A stretch of 64,000 nucleotides of DNA from Methanobrevibacter ruminantium M1 (GTDB lineage Archaea; Methanobacteriota; Methanobacteria; Methanobacteriales; Methanobacteriaceae): the NCBI RefSeq assembly GCF_000024185.1, contig NC_013790.1, forward strand, positions 1,263,501-1,327,500. Reading direction: 5' to 3'. The notes below the pieces were generated by a model. That model searched no databases. It had not been told where the DNA came from and worked only from the letters and a program-made list of their open reading frames with translations. Shown here piece by piece: positions 29,001-36,677 of the stretch; within the stretch, counting starts at the first letter, position 1, and each line of letters starts with the position of its first letter. The position numbers were made by a program, and so were the translations under genes.

Positions 29001-29456
29001 GAAATAGTTGATGCTCAGATAGGCCTTGATGATGTCCTATTCAATCAATGGATAGACCACTACAAGAGCCATGGGGCAAGAAACAAGTCAAAGGCCAACT
29101 CTCCAGTGCCTCTTGCAGACAGACTAATCAAAAAAGATGAAAATTACAATGTTTCAACTTCTGAGGAATTCGATTTCACCCAGAAGAAATATGAATTGAC
29201 TGAAAAGGGAAGATCTTTAGAGAGAAAGGGAAGATATGAAGAGGCTGCTGAGTTTTATATGGATATAATTAAAGAGAAGAAGTATCACCATTATGACTTT
29301 TATAAAAGGCTTTGCTTCTCCTTGGATGAGATACCTGATTATGAAAGGGAATTGAAGGCAATCAAGTTGTATTATACCTGCCCTCCAATCTTTACAGATG
29401 ATACCAGTGACAGATGGTTTGAAAAGAGGTTGGAAAAGGTCAATTCTAAAATCTAG
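26082..29456 (+). CDS. DinG/XPD-type Fe-S helicase fused to TPR-like repeats
   Basis: Residues 1-540 form a superfamily 2 helicase of the XPD/DinG/Rad3 kind. Walker A is EAGTGTGKS (57-65), an iron-sulfur cysteine cluster follows (C111, C123, C128, C135, C152, C153), and the DEAH box is at 194-197. Motif VI is GRGMRSEDD (about 514). Such enzymes unwind DNA 5' to 3' in repair. After an acidic Ser-rich linker (about 570-610), residues 620-1124 hold helical repeats of a TPR-like kind, with three or four related blocks (GKDLARTNKKEAIAFYKSLL; GKYFERTGNYQKAIDLYSEA; GRSLERKGRYEEAAEFYMDI). Usual members end after the helicase part, so this is a long fusion that may bind protein partners. It is monocistronic. 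Confidence 0.88.
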   Translation: MSRKSKEKYEWDYSTYSKVDPKVRSYFPFAKARPQQLETISEIHEAIEKGYKYIVLEAGTGTGKSAIAATLAMCYGDAYILTMTKQLQRQYTKDFEDYDFALVKGRSNFDCLKYMEEAIEESCDMGRCVLEGHKCSYKVNQFNLYKKDPGECCPYFHQRAIALNSDIVITNYSYLFAELNFNNDFKAKRLLICDEAHNLESKIMDLISLEFTRRQLKDEVGINLSKETLKDLDEKGYTSWLQFIKRVCERYGDKSKETKKALGKRKSLTLHRRSENLKRRLEDFKRFSNYIAIDPDNWIMDYDPHSQKLSFKPIRIDKYASEVLLKHADVCIFMSGTILNHHQFAKWLGIEEDEIYPIRRKSPFDIRRNPIRTYSGFDMTYRNLGSSAKRSVPVIREILERHNGEKGIIHTVSYQCKEFLKKELNNPRLLDHETKDREKVLEKFKKSDEPLVLISPSMNEGVDLPGDLCRFQIIYKIPYPNISDKQTNIRRKKEKIWYDYQTAINLVQTYGRGMRSEDDYCTTYFIDSRIKSYLKRDSIRNNLIPDFFKEAVDVEAAEIEKNPIRKASDASAIAKYEGSEFSDGSDNDKNLKIDDSTSKSQKDSKNTFKKSDVRTKYALMKKGKDLARTNKKEAIAFYKSLLMHKCFKNDYYPYRKLVVLYDKTKDYKNELGLIKFFFNRGIHCPRLYYFWFLNKLLKLSERGLITKEEIKELEKEYMSKGFKNKSVQSSSMIIADRIEHYYGDTYVLSEHKFNNKLKSKEIIEEGKYFERTGNYQKAIDLYSEAIFDRHFNNYSFYQRICFSLEELEDYERELEYINSYFDNDSIKKSETSEKWFNKRLDKVNGLLELKNNEKNISSEVKSSDEDSILNPSNIDLMEYDDSLSLEDNIQRKMELKEHAMELRRNKNYSELISFLNALTKNSYFENDYYPFRHLCSIYEQIKHYSSMKDSIKDMLYADVYLTDYQLVWLKSKREIVDAQIGLDDVLFNQWIDHYKSHGARNKSKANSPVPLADRLIKKDENYNVSTSEEFDFTQKKYELTEKGRSLERKGRYEEAAEFYMDIIKEKKYHHYDFYKRLCFSLDEIPDYERELKAIKLYYTCPPIFTDDTSDRWFEKRLEKVNSKI

Positions 29457-29553
29457 ACTTCAATTTTGAAGACTAATGTTTTTTTCTTCTGATTTTTCAT
29501 CTGAAATTTTTAAGGGAATAATTGATTTTTTTATTTTTTTTATTAAATTTACT

Positions 29554-29591
29554 TGTTCTAAATTTTTAGAACACAAAGTTTATATACTTTG
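29554..29591 (+). promoter_or_regulatory. palindromic operator next to a TATA box
   Basis: A 20-base near-perfect palindrome, TGTTCTAAATTTTTAGAACA (29554-29573), abuts a second inverted repeat, CAAAGT-TTATAT-ACTTTG (29574-29591), whose centre is the TATA box itself. This is what a tightly repressed archaeal promoter looks like. No obvious gene follows for 400 bases; the first is the zinc-ribbon protein at 30008. Confidence 0.6.
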
Positions 29592-29809
29592 ATACATATA
29601 ATATAATTGTGGATAAAAAGTGTATGAAATTAATTTTAACTATATTTTCATATGTCTTTTTTAGAAAAAAATAAATAAAAACTTTCAATTTAAAATTTTA
29701 TCAATAATTTAACAATAATTTTCATTTTTGGATAAATTTTTATTGATTAAATTTTTATGGTTTTTATTATATTTTTTTCAATAACAAATTAAAAATGTCA
29801 TTGTCCAAT

Positions 29810-29850
29810 GAAGAAAGAACAAGTTTATATACTATGAAGTTCAATATAAT
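29810..29850 (+). promoter_or_regulatory. second promoter of the 29.5-30.0 kb region
   Basis: AAGTTTATATACTATGAAGTTC near 29820-29842 copies the core of the promoter 240 bases upstream (AAGTTTATATACTTTGA). It probably drives the zinc-ribbon gene at 30008 with a leader of about 150 bases. That leader contains two 30-base near-repeats (from 29868 and 29904). Confidence 0.5.
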
Positions 29851-30007
29851 ATTGTATAAGAAAATTAAAATTTAGGAATAAAAATTATTTGGATTGATTG
29901 TATAGAAAAATTAAATTTCCGAATAAAAATAATTAAAATTTCAAAATATCAATAGAGTAAAAGCAATTAAAGTTTCAAATACGATTTAAGATCAATGGTG
30001 TGATAAG

Positions 30008-30085
30008 ATGTTTTGTCCGAATTGCGGTGGCTGGATTGATGAAGGGGATGTGATCTGTCCCCACTGTGGAATCCAGGTTCGCTAA
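30008..30085 (+). CDS. 25-residue zinc-ribbon micro-protein
   Basis: The short frame encodes MFCPNCGGWIDEGDVICPHC followed by GIQVR. Two CPxC knuckles 14 residues apart make a complete minimal zinc ribbon with almost nothing else. GGTG lies 8 bases before the ATG. Zinc ribbons of this kind usually form the N-terminus of larger proteins (membrane or regulatory), so it may also be a detached fragment; no continuing frame is seen downstream. Good start, complete motif and higher GC than its surroundings argue that it is real. Function unknown; nucleic acid or protein binding is possible. Confidence 0.7.
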   Translation: MFCPNCGGWIDEGDVICPHCGIQVR

Positions 30086-30271
30086 TATCAATTTCATAAA
30101 GGGGGTTAGTTTTATAAATTATCTTATATTCTAAGGGGGTGGAATATAATTTAATTTATAAAATTTTAATTACATCCATAATAATTTTCATTGTATCATA
30201 TTTTCATTCTTGGAAGGTCCATTCATTTTTATGAGTGGATTTTCCCAAAAAAACAATTGAGGGGGTTTAAG

Positions 30272-30769
30272 ATGGGAAAGATAACAAATAGAAAAGAGGC
30301 ATTAAGCAAGAGAGACCAGATAGAAAAGCTTCAAGGGGAATCTTTTGAAGGTGACGACAACATTGACTGGTTTGGCAGAATCGAGGAGATAGTGATTGAT
30401 GACGATTACTGCATCTATCAAATCGGCAAATATTCAAAATTATCTAATTATTACTATGATGACTTTGAGGAATATTCTAAAGAGTATGGCCAAGAGAATC
30501 CATTGAATCTTTGCTTTGAGGAAATAATTTCCTATTTGTCTAAGATCGTTCTCGGCGACTTTGGAGACAACGTCAAAGCCGAATGCATTGGCAAGGGAGG
30601 GATAGTTGAAGTGAATGGATTGAACTTCCATCCTGTTTCCCGGATAGACATTGCTGATTTGAATGGAGAAAGCTTTGTATATCTTTATGATGACAATGAT
30701 CTCATTGCAAGAATTCCATTCTTTGACATAACCAGCTATAAGATAACTGCTCCTGAAGAGAGCGTTTAA
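30272..30769 (+). CDS. acidic protein of unknown function
   Basis: The 165-residue soluble protein is strongly acidic (many Asp/Glu, clusters such as GDDN and IDDDY) with no signal peptide or membrane span. I chose the ATG at 30272 because GAGGGGGT precedes it with good spacing; an upstream in-frame ATG at 30191 would add an unrelated hydrophobic stretch and lacks a ribosome binding site. The C-terminal half (GLNFHPVSRIDIADLNGESF) looks like a compact beta-rich domain. I do not recognise the family. It lies between the zinc-ribbon micro-protein and the DUF2080-like gene in a patch of small unrecognised genes. Confidence 0.7.
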   Translation: MGKITNRKEALSKRDQIEKLQGESFEGDDNIDWFGRIEEIVIDDDYCIYQIGKYSKLSNYYYDDFEEYSKEYGQENPLNLCFEEIISYLSKIVLGDFGDNVKAECIGKGGIVEVNGLNFHPVSRIDIADLNGESFVYLYDDNDLIARIPFFDITSYKITAPEESV

Positions 30770-30845
30770 ATCATTTTATGGATTTTTCAGGGGAAAAAGT
30801 CTTAAATTATGATTATAAATTAAAATTATTCAAAATAAAACGAAA

Positions 30846-31010
30846 TTGGGGGTTAATTGCATTAGAGTTGTAATAGACAATGCAGAAGAAAGTATAACAA
30901 AGGTGGCTAAGGCCCATGGAAATGGGGCTTTGGTGTTGGTTCCAAAACGATGGATCGGCAGGAAGGTACAGATAACCTTGCTGGAGGAAGAGGACAAACT
31001 GATGTTTTAA
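30846..31010 (+). CDS. DUF2080-like transposon-associated protein
   Basis: The frame encodes about 50-54 residues ending HGNGALVLVPKRWIGRKVQ followed by a short acidic tail. The GNG..VLVPKRWIGRKV block matches DUF2080, a small archaeal family often found beside transposons and related in fold to AbrB/SpoVT swapped-hairpin DNA-binding proteins. The start is unclear: a TTG at 30846 has no ribosome binding site, while ATT at 30861 sits 6 bases after GGGGGTT. No transposase lies beside it here; the nearest is 9 kb away. It could be a free-standing small regulator or a relic of a lost element. Confidence 0.65.
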   Translation: MGVNCIRVVIDNAEESITKVAKAHGNGALVLVPKRWIGRKVQITLLEEEDKLMF

Positions 31011-31119
31011 TTAAAAACAAATTGATGTTTTAACTAAAAAAATATTCTAAAACAATAAAATAATTATTTGATCTCAAATATCCTTTTAAAGGAAAAAATT
31101 ATAAGAGGGGGAATTTATT

Positions 31120-31722
31120 ATGAACAGTTGTGCTGTTGATGTAAAAGAAAATAGTATTGAATCCGCAATGGGCATCAATACAAGTGAAAGCGATAGCTTT
31201 CAATTAAACACTATCAGTTCCGTTGATATTGGAGATAAATTCAAATCAAGCGGAGCAACAAACTATCTTGAAAGCATTAAAGCTTGGAAAAACATTGAAA
31301 AGATTATCGATTGCTTAGTCCCATCTGATTTGGAGGAAGTGTTTTCAATCTCTTCAAATAATAATTTCAAGATCAATTGGGATGAAAAGGCATTATATGA
31401 TGTATTATACACAAATGAATCTTCCATATTTGTCCCATTAGGCTGTATGGAACAAGTAGGCAATGGATATTATATCATGAACCATAAGGATATGGTCTAT
31501 TCTAATCCAGATGACTTCATCCATGAAAATGGTGTTTATGGATTGATTATCAGATTCGACAATAATATGATTCAATCCGAATATGCATATTGCGAATATA
31601 ATTCCGGACTTTCCTTAGACGGAGAAAATTGTGACTTCGTTAAAATGGACTTTATATCAGGGGAAGACACCGTAGAAAATTATATTTTCGATTCTTTGAA
31701 TGGATTTAATCTTTTTAATTAA
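31120..31722 (+). CDS. acidic protein of unknown function
   Basis: The 200-residue soluble, acidic protein has no signal peptide or membrane segment. The first 45 residues are Ser/Asn-rich and look unstructured; the rest alternates aromatic and acidic residues (NWDEKALYDVLY, GLIIRFDNNMIQSEYAYCEY), suggesting a compact alpha/beta fold like many small immunity or adaptor proteins. That comparison is only impressionistic. GAGGGGG precedes the ATG. It lies 110 bases after the DUF2080-like gene, on the same strand, and ends before a long AT-rich promoter region. Confidence 0.7.
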   Translation: MNSCAVDVKENSIESAMGINTSESDSFQLNTISSVDIGDKFKSSGATNYLESIKAWKNIEKIIDCLVPSDLEEVFSISSNNNFKINWDEKALYDVLYTNESSIFVPLGCMEQVGNGYYIMNHKDMVYSNPDDFIHENGVYGLIIRFDNNMIQSEYAYCEYNSGLSLDGENCDFVKMDFISGEDTVENYIFDSLNGFNLFN

Positions 31723-31912
31723 CTTTTTATTTTTTTAATTCTCATTCATTTTTAATTCTTGTTTTTTATTTAAATTATTTTTAATTTTAACACTTATTTT
31801 TCATTTTAACTTCATAAAATCTTATTTTATAAATTCAACTCTTTTTATTAATTCTATATTAATTTAAACAATAATTCATAATATTTCTATTTAAATAACA
31901 ATTCTCCTAATG
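31723..31912. other. AT-rich spacer
   Basis: T-rich sequence after the stop at 31722, with repeated ATTTTTAATTC blocks, probably terminates the upstream gene. No gene is seen. Confidence 0.5.
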
Positions 31913-31995
31913 GTTTACTATTTATTATAAATATAAAAACGATTTTCCTTACGGTTTACTATTTATTAACAATGGTAAACCGTTTATATATGGTA
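31913..31995 (+). promoter_or_regulatory. GTTTACTATTTATT repeats and operator before the 138-aa gene
   Basis: GTTTACTATTTATT occurs at 31913 and 31954, exactly 41 bases apart, inside longer similar blocks. The second copy forms an 8-base inverted repeat CGGTTTAC (31952) / GTAAACCG (31975). A TATA-like TTTATATATGG starts at 31983, directly after that operator. The same 14-mer with the same 41-base spacing recurs at 45.07 kb. Confidence 0.7.
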
Positions 31996-32145
31996 ATATA
32001 TTGTAAACTCTTTTTATAGAGAATTTAGACAATTTTTCATAGTTAATTTTATATATAAAGAAATCTAAATAATAATTTACGAATTAATTGATAAAATGAA
32101 TTGAAATTAAAAGGGTCGATAAGTAATTGAAAAAGGTGTATTTCT

Positions 32146-32562
32146 ATGTATTATTATAAATTAGAGTCTTTTGACTATGATGAGCATTGGACGGCATTCT
32201 ATGTTTCAAATAAAAAGTATTCCGACGATGAATTCAAAAAGATAGTTAAGGATGCTTATATTGAAACTTGCAAGCATATTTCAGAAAATCAAAAGCCAGT
32301 ATCAAAATTTAACTATATGATTGATTCTGTCATTTTTGATATCTTGCAGGAAAGCGATAAAGATAAGAGTCAGCCATGCCACTATTTCAATAGGATATTA
32401 AAAGACAGGCACGATTTAATTAATTTGGACGATTGTTTAGATTCTAAATTGGAATTTGTTGAACAAAATGGCGGTAATGATAATTTGAGGGAGTTTTATG
32501 ACAAAAGAAGTGAGTATATTCTTGTGGGTATATCAGATGATGATAATAAGGGATACATATAA
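32146..32562 (+). CDS. acidic protein of unknown function
   Basis: The 138-residue protein is soluble and acidic, with no membrane span or signal. AGGTG stands 7 bases before the ATG. The sequence (YYYKLESFDYDEHWTAFYVS, FKKIVKDAYIETCKHI) suggests an N-terminal beta hairpin followed by a helix; no family is recognised. Its promoter region carries a striking GTAAACC-type operator and a 41-base-spaced repeat, so its expression is probably controlled. It is the last of the small unrecognised genes before sstT. Confidence 0.7.
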   Translation: MYYYKLESFDYDEHWTAFYVSNKKYSDDEFKKIVKDAYIETCKHISENQKPVSKFNYMIDSVIFDILQESDKDKSQPCHYFNRILKDRHDLINLDDCLDSKLEFVEQNGGNDNLREFYDKRSEYILVGISDDDNKGYI

Positions 32563-32819
32563 TGAATAATCCTTTATTATTTTTCCTTATCTGGAGCAAT
32601 TTTAAAAATATCTAATTTAAATAAAGTTTAGGGGCATTAAACTTATTTAAAGCTAAAATAACATTTATTAATTCAAATAAATCCAGACTTTCTAATGTCC
32701 AATTAACAAATTCTTAAAATAAAAATTTTAATTATATATATTATGAAAAATAAAAATTTAATTAACTTAATTAATTAAATCTCATTATTAATTAGAATTA
32801 TTTTTATTTGAGGAATTTT

Positions 32820-34076
32820 ATGAACAAATATATTAAAAAATGGACAGAATCAAGTCTGATTTTAAAGATCATCGGTGGTTTGATTATCGGATCCGTATTA
32901 GGAATCCTTGTACCTCAATATAAGTTAATTGGACTTCCAGGAGAGCTATTTGTAACTGCTTTAAAGGCTATTGCTCCTATTCTTGTATTTATTTTAGTGG
33001 CTTCAGCTCTATCTAGGGCAAGCGAAGGAATAGGCAGTCGTTTTAAAACAGTAATTGTTTTATATTTATTTTCAACTTTCCTATCTGCTATGGTAGCTGT
33101 AACTGGAAGCTATCTCTTCCCAGTTGGCATGCATTTGACAGACGCTAGTGATGTGGCAGCACCTGGCGGATTGGGGGAAGTCATAAGTTCCATGCTTCTT
33201 AAGATCTTTGCAAATCCTTTGCAATCCTTATCTCAAGGGGATTATTTGGGAATTCTCTTTTGGGCTATTGTAATAGGACTATGCTTAAAGAAAATTGCTA
33301 GCGACAGCACATTGGATGTTTTCTCCGACTTGGCAGATGCAACCAGCTTGGCTGTTAGGGGAATTATTCAATTTGCCCCTATAGGTATTATGGGGCTTGT
33401 ATTTAGTGCTGTATCCGAAAGTGGATTAAGCATTTTCATCCAATACGGTCAATTGGTCTTATTGCTTGTTGGATGTATTGCAACGGTTGCATTTGTAACA
33501 GACCCTATCATTGCAGCATTTGCCTTAAGGCGCAATCCTTATCCTCTTGTTTTGACTTGTCTTAAGGAAAGCGGAATAACTGCATTCTTTACAAGAAGCT
33601 CAGCAGCAAACATTCCTGTAAATATGAGGCTTTGTGAAAGATTAGGCCTTGACAAGGACTTCTATTCAATAAGTATTCCTCTAGGTTCCACAATCAATAT
33701 GGAAGGTGCTGCTGTTACAATCACAGTTATGACCTTGGCAGTATGCCATACTTTAGGAATCAGCGTTGACTTGCCTACAACAATTGTTCTATGTATCATT
33801 TCCACTTTGGCGGCTTGCGGTTCCTCTGGTGTAGCAGGAGGTTCTTTGCTCCTTATTCCAATGGCATGTTCCCTATTTGGAATACCTTCAGACATTTCAA
33901 TGCAGGCCATAGCAGTGGGATTCATCATTGGAGTTGTTCAGGACTCATGTGAAACTGCCCTTAACTCAAGCGGAGATGCATTATTCTCTGCAACAGCAGA
34001 ATATCATGACAGAGTCAAAAGAGGGGAAGATATGAACTTCCTAGGTGAATTTGCTAAAGATAAGGCAAAACAATAA
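32820..34076 (+). CDS. sstT: serine/threonine:sodium symporter SstT
   Basis: This is a dicarboxylate/amino acid:cation symporter of the SstT branch, importing serine and threonine with sodium. Eight or so hydrophobic segments are visible. The family hallmarks are a serine-rich loop (TRSSAANIPVNM), the SIPLGSTINMEGAA motif and the C-terminal GVVQDSCETALNSSGD. The start is set at the ATG at 32820, 6 bases after GAGG; an in-frame TTG at 32808 is less likely. The length of 418 residues is typical. Single gene with its own promoter region. Supplying serine and threonine fits a methanogen living in an amino acid-rich gut. Confidence 0.93.
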   Translation: MNKYIKKWTESSLILKIIGGLIIGSVLGILVPQYKLIGLPGELFVTALKAIAPILVFILVASALSRASEGIGSRFKTVIVLYLFSTFLSAMVAVTGSYLFPVGMHLTDASDVAAPGGLGEVISSMLLKIFANPLQSLSQGDYLGILFWAIVIGLCLKKIASDSTLDVFSDLADATSLAVRGIIQFAPIGIMGLVFSAVSESGLSIFIQYGQLVLLLVGCIATVAFVTDPIIAAFALRRNPYPLVLTCLKESGITAFFTRSSAANIPVNMRLCERLGLDKDFYSISIPLGSTINMEGAAVTITVMTLAVCHTLGISVDLPTTIVLCIISTLAACGSSGVAGGSLLLIPMACSLFGIPSDISMQAIAVGFIIGVVQDSCETALNSSGDALFSATAEYHDRVKRGEDMNFLGEFAKDKAKQ

Positions 34077-34320
34077 AATTTAACCTTTTTTATTTTTTTA
34101 TCCATTTTTCTATTTTTAATCGTTTTTTATTTAATTAAAGAGTTTTATGATTGTTTTAATTATAATAAAATTAGAACAGCAACTATTCCACTTATACATA
34201 AAATAATGAATTACTTATCTTTAGAACAATAAATCTCTTAATTTTTATAAGAATTTTTCTAAAATTATAAAACTAATAAGAATCATAATTTAAACTAGAT
34301 AAACTAAAGGAAAAATTACA

Positions 34321-35793
34321 ATGAACTATGAATTTATACTAAATGATTTAAGGCCATCTCAAGAGGAGATTGATGCAGTAAACAAGACAACAGAAAAAGT
34401 GATAAGCTTTTTAAATAAGACCTGCAAAGAGGAAAATATTCCAGCACAGGCTTTTGCAGTAGGTTCAGTTGCTAAAAACACTTGGTTGAGTGGCAAATCA
34501 GATATAGACATATTCATACGTTTTCCTTTAAAAACTGATGAGGCAGTGCTTAAGGAAAAGGGCCTATATCTTGGATATAAAACAAATGATGCATTAAAAG
34601 GAAAGGCATCAGAGCATTATGCCTCACATCCTTATCTGACCTGTTTAATAGATGGAATCGAAGTGGATATAGTTCCTTGCTATTGGATTGAAGATGGTAG
34701 CCAACTTAAATCAGCAGTGGATAGAACCATCCTCCACACCAGATATATACAGAAACACTTAAAGAAGTCCCAAGAGGATGAAGTATTGCTTTTAAAGAAA
34801 TTCATGGATGCCGTTGGCACATATGGCTCTGAATTCAAGACAGGTGGTTTTGCAGGCTATCTATGCGAATTGCTCATTCTAAAATACAGCACCTTTGAAG
34901 AGACCCTTAGACAGGCTCAGGATTGGAAGTTCCATACCAAAATCGATTTGGAAAACTATGGAACCTCAGACAATAAGCTCTTTAAAAATGACCCTCTTGT
35001 TTTCATTGACCCAACAGACAAAAACCGTAATGTAGCTGCAGCTTTAAGAATAGAGAGAATGCTTGATTTTATAATAGCCTCTAGAAACTACATCAATCTA
35101 ATTGACAGCTTAGAGGATGCCGATGAGAACATAATAAAAGAAAAAGTCTTAAAATACTTCAGCCCACTTCTTAAGGAGAGATTCCAGGACAAATCAGTTA
35201 AAGAAATATCAGATGACATATTGGATGAGTTTAAAGACCGAGAAACTCAAACTTTAGTCATCAGTTTCCCAATTCCAGAAATGAATGCAGATGCTCTTCA
35301 TCCTCAGCTTTTAAAGACAGTTGAATCAATATCCCATAAGCTGGAATCTGAAGACTTTTCAGTTTATAGCTATGACTATTGGACTGATGAAAAAAATCTC
35401 GTCATCTTCATAATTGAGCTAAATGTATTCAAGCAAAGCAAATATTACGTTCATGAAGGTCCTAAGGTTTGGAATAAGCTTGCATTTAATAACTTTTCAG
35501 CCAAATGGTCCCAAGAGTCTCTATATCATAAAGGGGAATTCATTGTCTTTGACAGGGAGCGTCAATTCGTTACAGCTAAGGAATTGGTTAAACACTTGCT
35601 TGAAAAGGATAATATTCATGAGATTAAGGTTGGAAAGAATTTAAGAAAAGCTATTAGCAGCACCCATACCCTTTGTGAGATTGATGAGTTTTTAGAAAAT
35701 ATTGATCAATTCATTTGTGATGAAGCAGATCAAAGGGAGTTTTTAAATACTTTAGATGATTTATTAAGGCCAGGCCAGTATCTTAAAAGGTAA
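34321..35793 (+). CDS. cca: CCA-adding tRNA nucleotidyltransferase (archaeal class I)
   Basis: The enzyme adds or repairs the 3' CCA end of tRNAs without a nucleic acid template. The N-terminal nucleotidyltransferase core shows GSVAKNT (48-54) and DIDIF (61-65, metal-binding aspartates), with the third carboxylate in IEVDIVPCYW. This is followed by the class I central and tail domains. At 490 residues it is slightly longer than the usual 440-460. AAGGAAA precedes the ATG. It is monocistronic here. Confidence 0.94.
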   Translation: MNYEFILNDLRPSQEEIDAVNKTTEKVISFLNKTCKEENIPAQAFAVGSVAKNTWLSGKSDIDIFIRFPLKTDEAVLKEKGLYLGYKTNDALKGKASEHYASHPYLTCLIDGIEVDIVPCYWIEDGSQLKSAVDRTILHTRYIQKHLKKSQEDEVLLLKKFMDAVGTYGSEFKTGGFAGYLCELLILKYSTFEETLRQAQDWKFHTKIDLENYGTSDNKLFKNDPLVFIDPTDKNRNVAAALRIERMLDFIIASRNYINLIDSLEDADENIIKEKVLKYFSPLLKERFQDKSVKEISDDILDEFKDRETQTLVISFPIPEMNADALHPQLLKTVESISHKLESEDFSVYSYDYWTDEKNLVIFIIELNVFKQSKYYVHEGPKVWNKLAFNNFSAKWSQESLYHKGEFIVFDRERQFVTAKELVKHLLEKDNIHEIKVGKNLRKAISSTHTLCEIDEFLENIDQFICDEADQREFLNTLDDLLRPGQYLKR

Positions 35794-36031
35794 TCAGTCT
35801 TAAATGTTTTTTTTTTAAATTCAATGGCTTTTAAATATCTTTTAAAGTCTATTTAACCCATATTCTTTTTTTTAATCTAATCTTTTAAAGTCTATTTATC
35901 TTTTTTAAGTTTAAATCTTTAAATTTCTCTTTTATTTTCCCTTTTTTATCTTTTTTTAAGCATCTTTTTTATTTTCATCTAAGTTCTTAAATGAGTTATT
36001 TTTAAATAATTGATTAAATATATATTAATTG

Positions 36032-36496
36032 ATGAATACTGAAAAAGAATTTAATACGACTGTTTATAATTATGACCGTTTAGGAGACCTTTTGTTTATT
36101 TTTCAAAAGAACCATAAGACCTATCTTAATAATCTCTTGGCAGAGTATGACTTAAATTTGATACAGGTATTGTGCATTTTAAAAATAGATAGTGAAGAGA
36201 ATCTTAATCAAAAGGACTTATCAGATAGTTTATATCTAACAAAAGGAGCCATAACCAAAGCCATAAAGAAATTAGAATCTAATGGCATAGTCATAAGGGA
36301 GAAATCCCCTATCGATAAAAGGCATAATGTGCTTGCTTTATCAAAGAAAGGAGAGGATCTTATTCCAATCATAAATGACATAAATCAAGATTGGGAAAAG
36401 AGAATGGGTTTGGATGAGCTTTCTCCTGAGTTTTTAAAGACTTTTAAGGCCTTGGCTTTTAAATCAGCTGAGTTGAATAATGAAAAATTAGTTTAA
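36032..36496 (+). CDS. MarR-family transcriptional regulator
   Basis: The 154-residue protein has the winged helix-turn-helix of MarR regulators: LNQKDLSDSLYLTKGAITKAIKKLESNGIVIREKSPIDKR is the recognition helix and wing (written here as adjoining parts LNQKDLSDSLYLTKGAITKA and the following IKKLESNGIVIRE). Such proteins bind palindromic DNA as dimers and are released by small ligands. I start at the ATG at 36032; no good ribosome binding site is present, and an AT-rich box about 27 bases upstream suggests a leaderless message. The next gene is a small repeat protein, 180 bases downstream; a regulatory link is possible but unproven. Confidence 0.85.
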   Translation: MNTEKEFNTTVYNYDRLGDLLFIFQKNHKTYLNNLLAEYDLNLIQVLCILKIDSEENLNQKDLSDSLYLTKGAITKAIKKLESNGIVIREKSPIDKRHNVLALSKKGEDLIPIINDINQDWEKRMGLDELSPEFLKTFKALAFKSAELNNEKLV

Positions 36497-36677
36497 ATAT
36501 TTCCTTCTTCATTTCAGTTTATTTTTGATTTTTAACGATATTTTTATTCTTTTTAATTATCTTATAATTTATATCCTTTTTTTAATTAATTATTAAATTA
36601 ATACTTAACGAAATTTAGAAATGTTTATTTTTTAGTTTATTTAAAAATAGTACTATAATAATTAAGGAGGAAAATCA

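Noticed and set aside
29630-29690. 16-codon frame MKLILTIFSYVFFRKK after the 29.58 kb promoter
   Set aside because: Hydrophobic and placed right for a tiny peptide, but no ribosome binding site precedes it and the sequence is typical of chance in AT-rich DNA.
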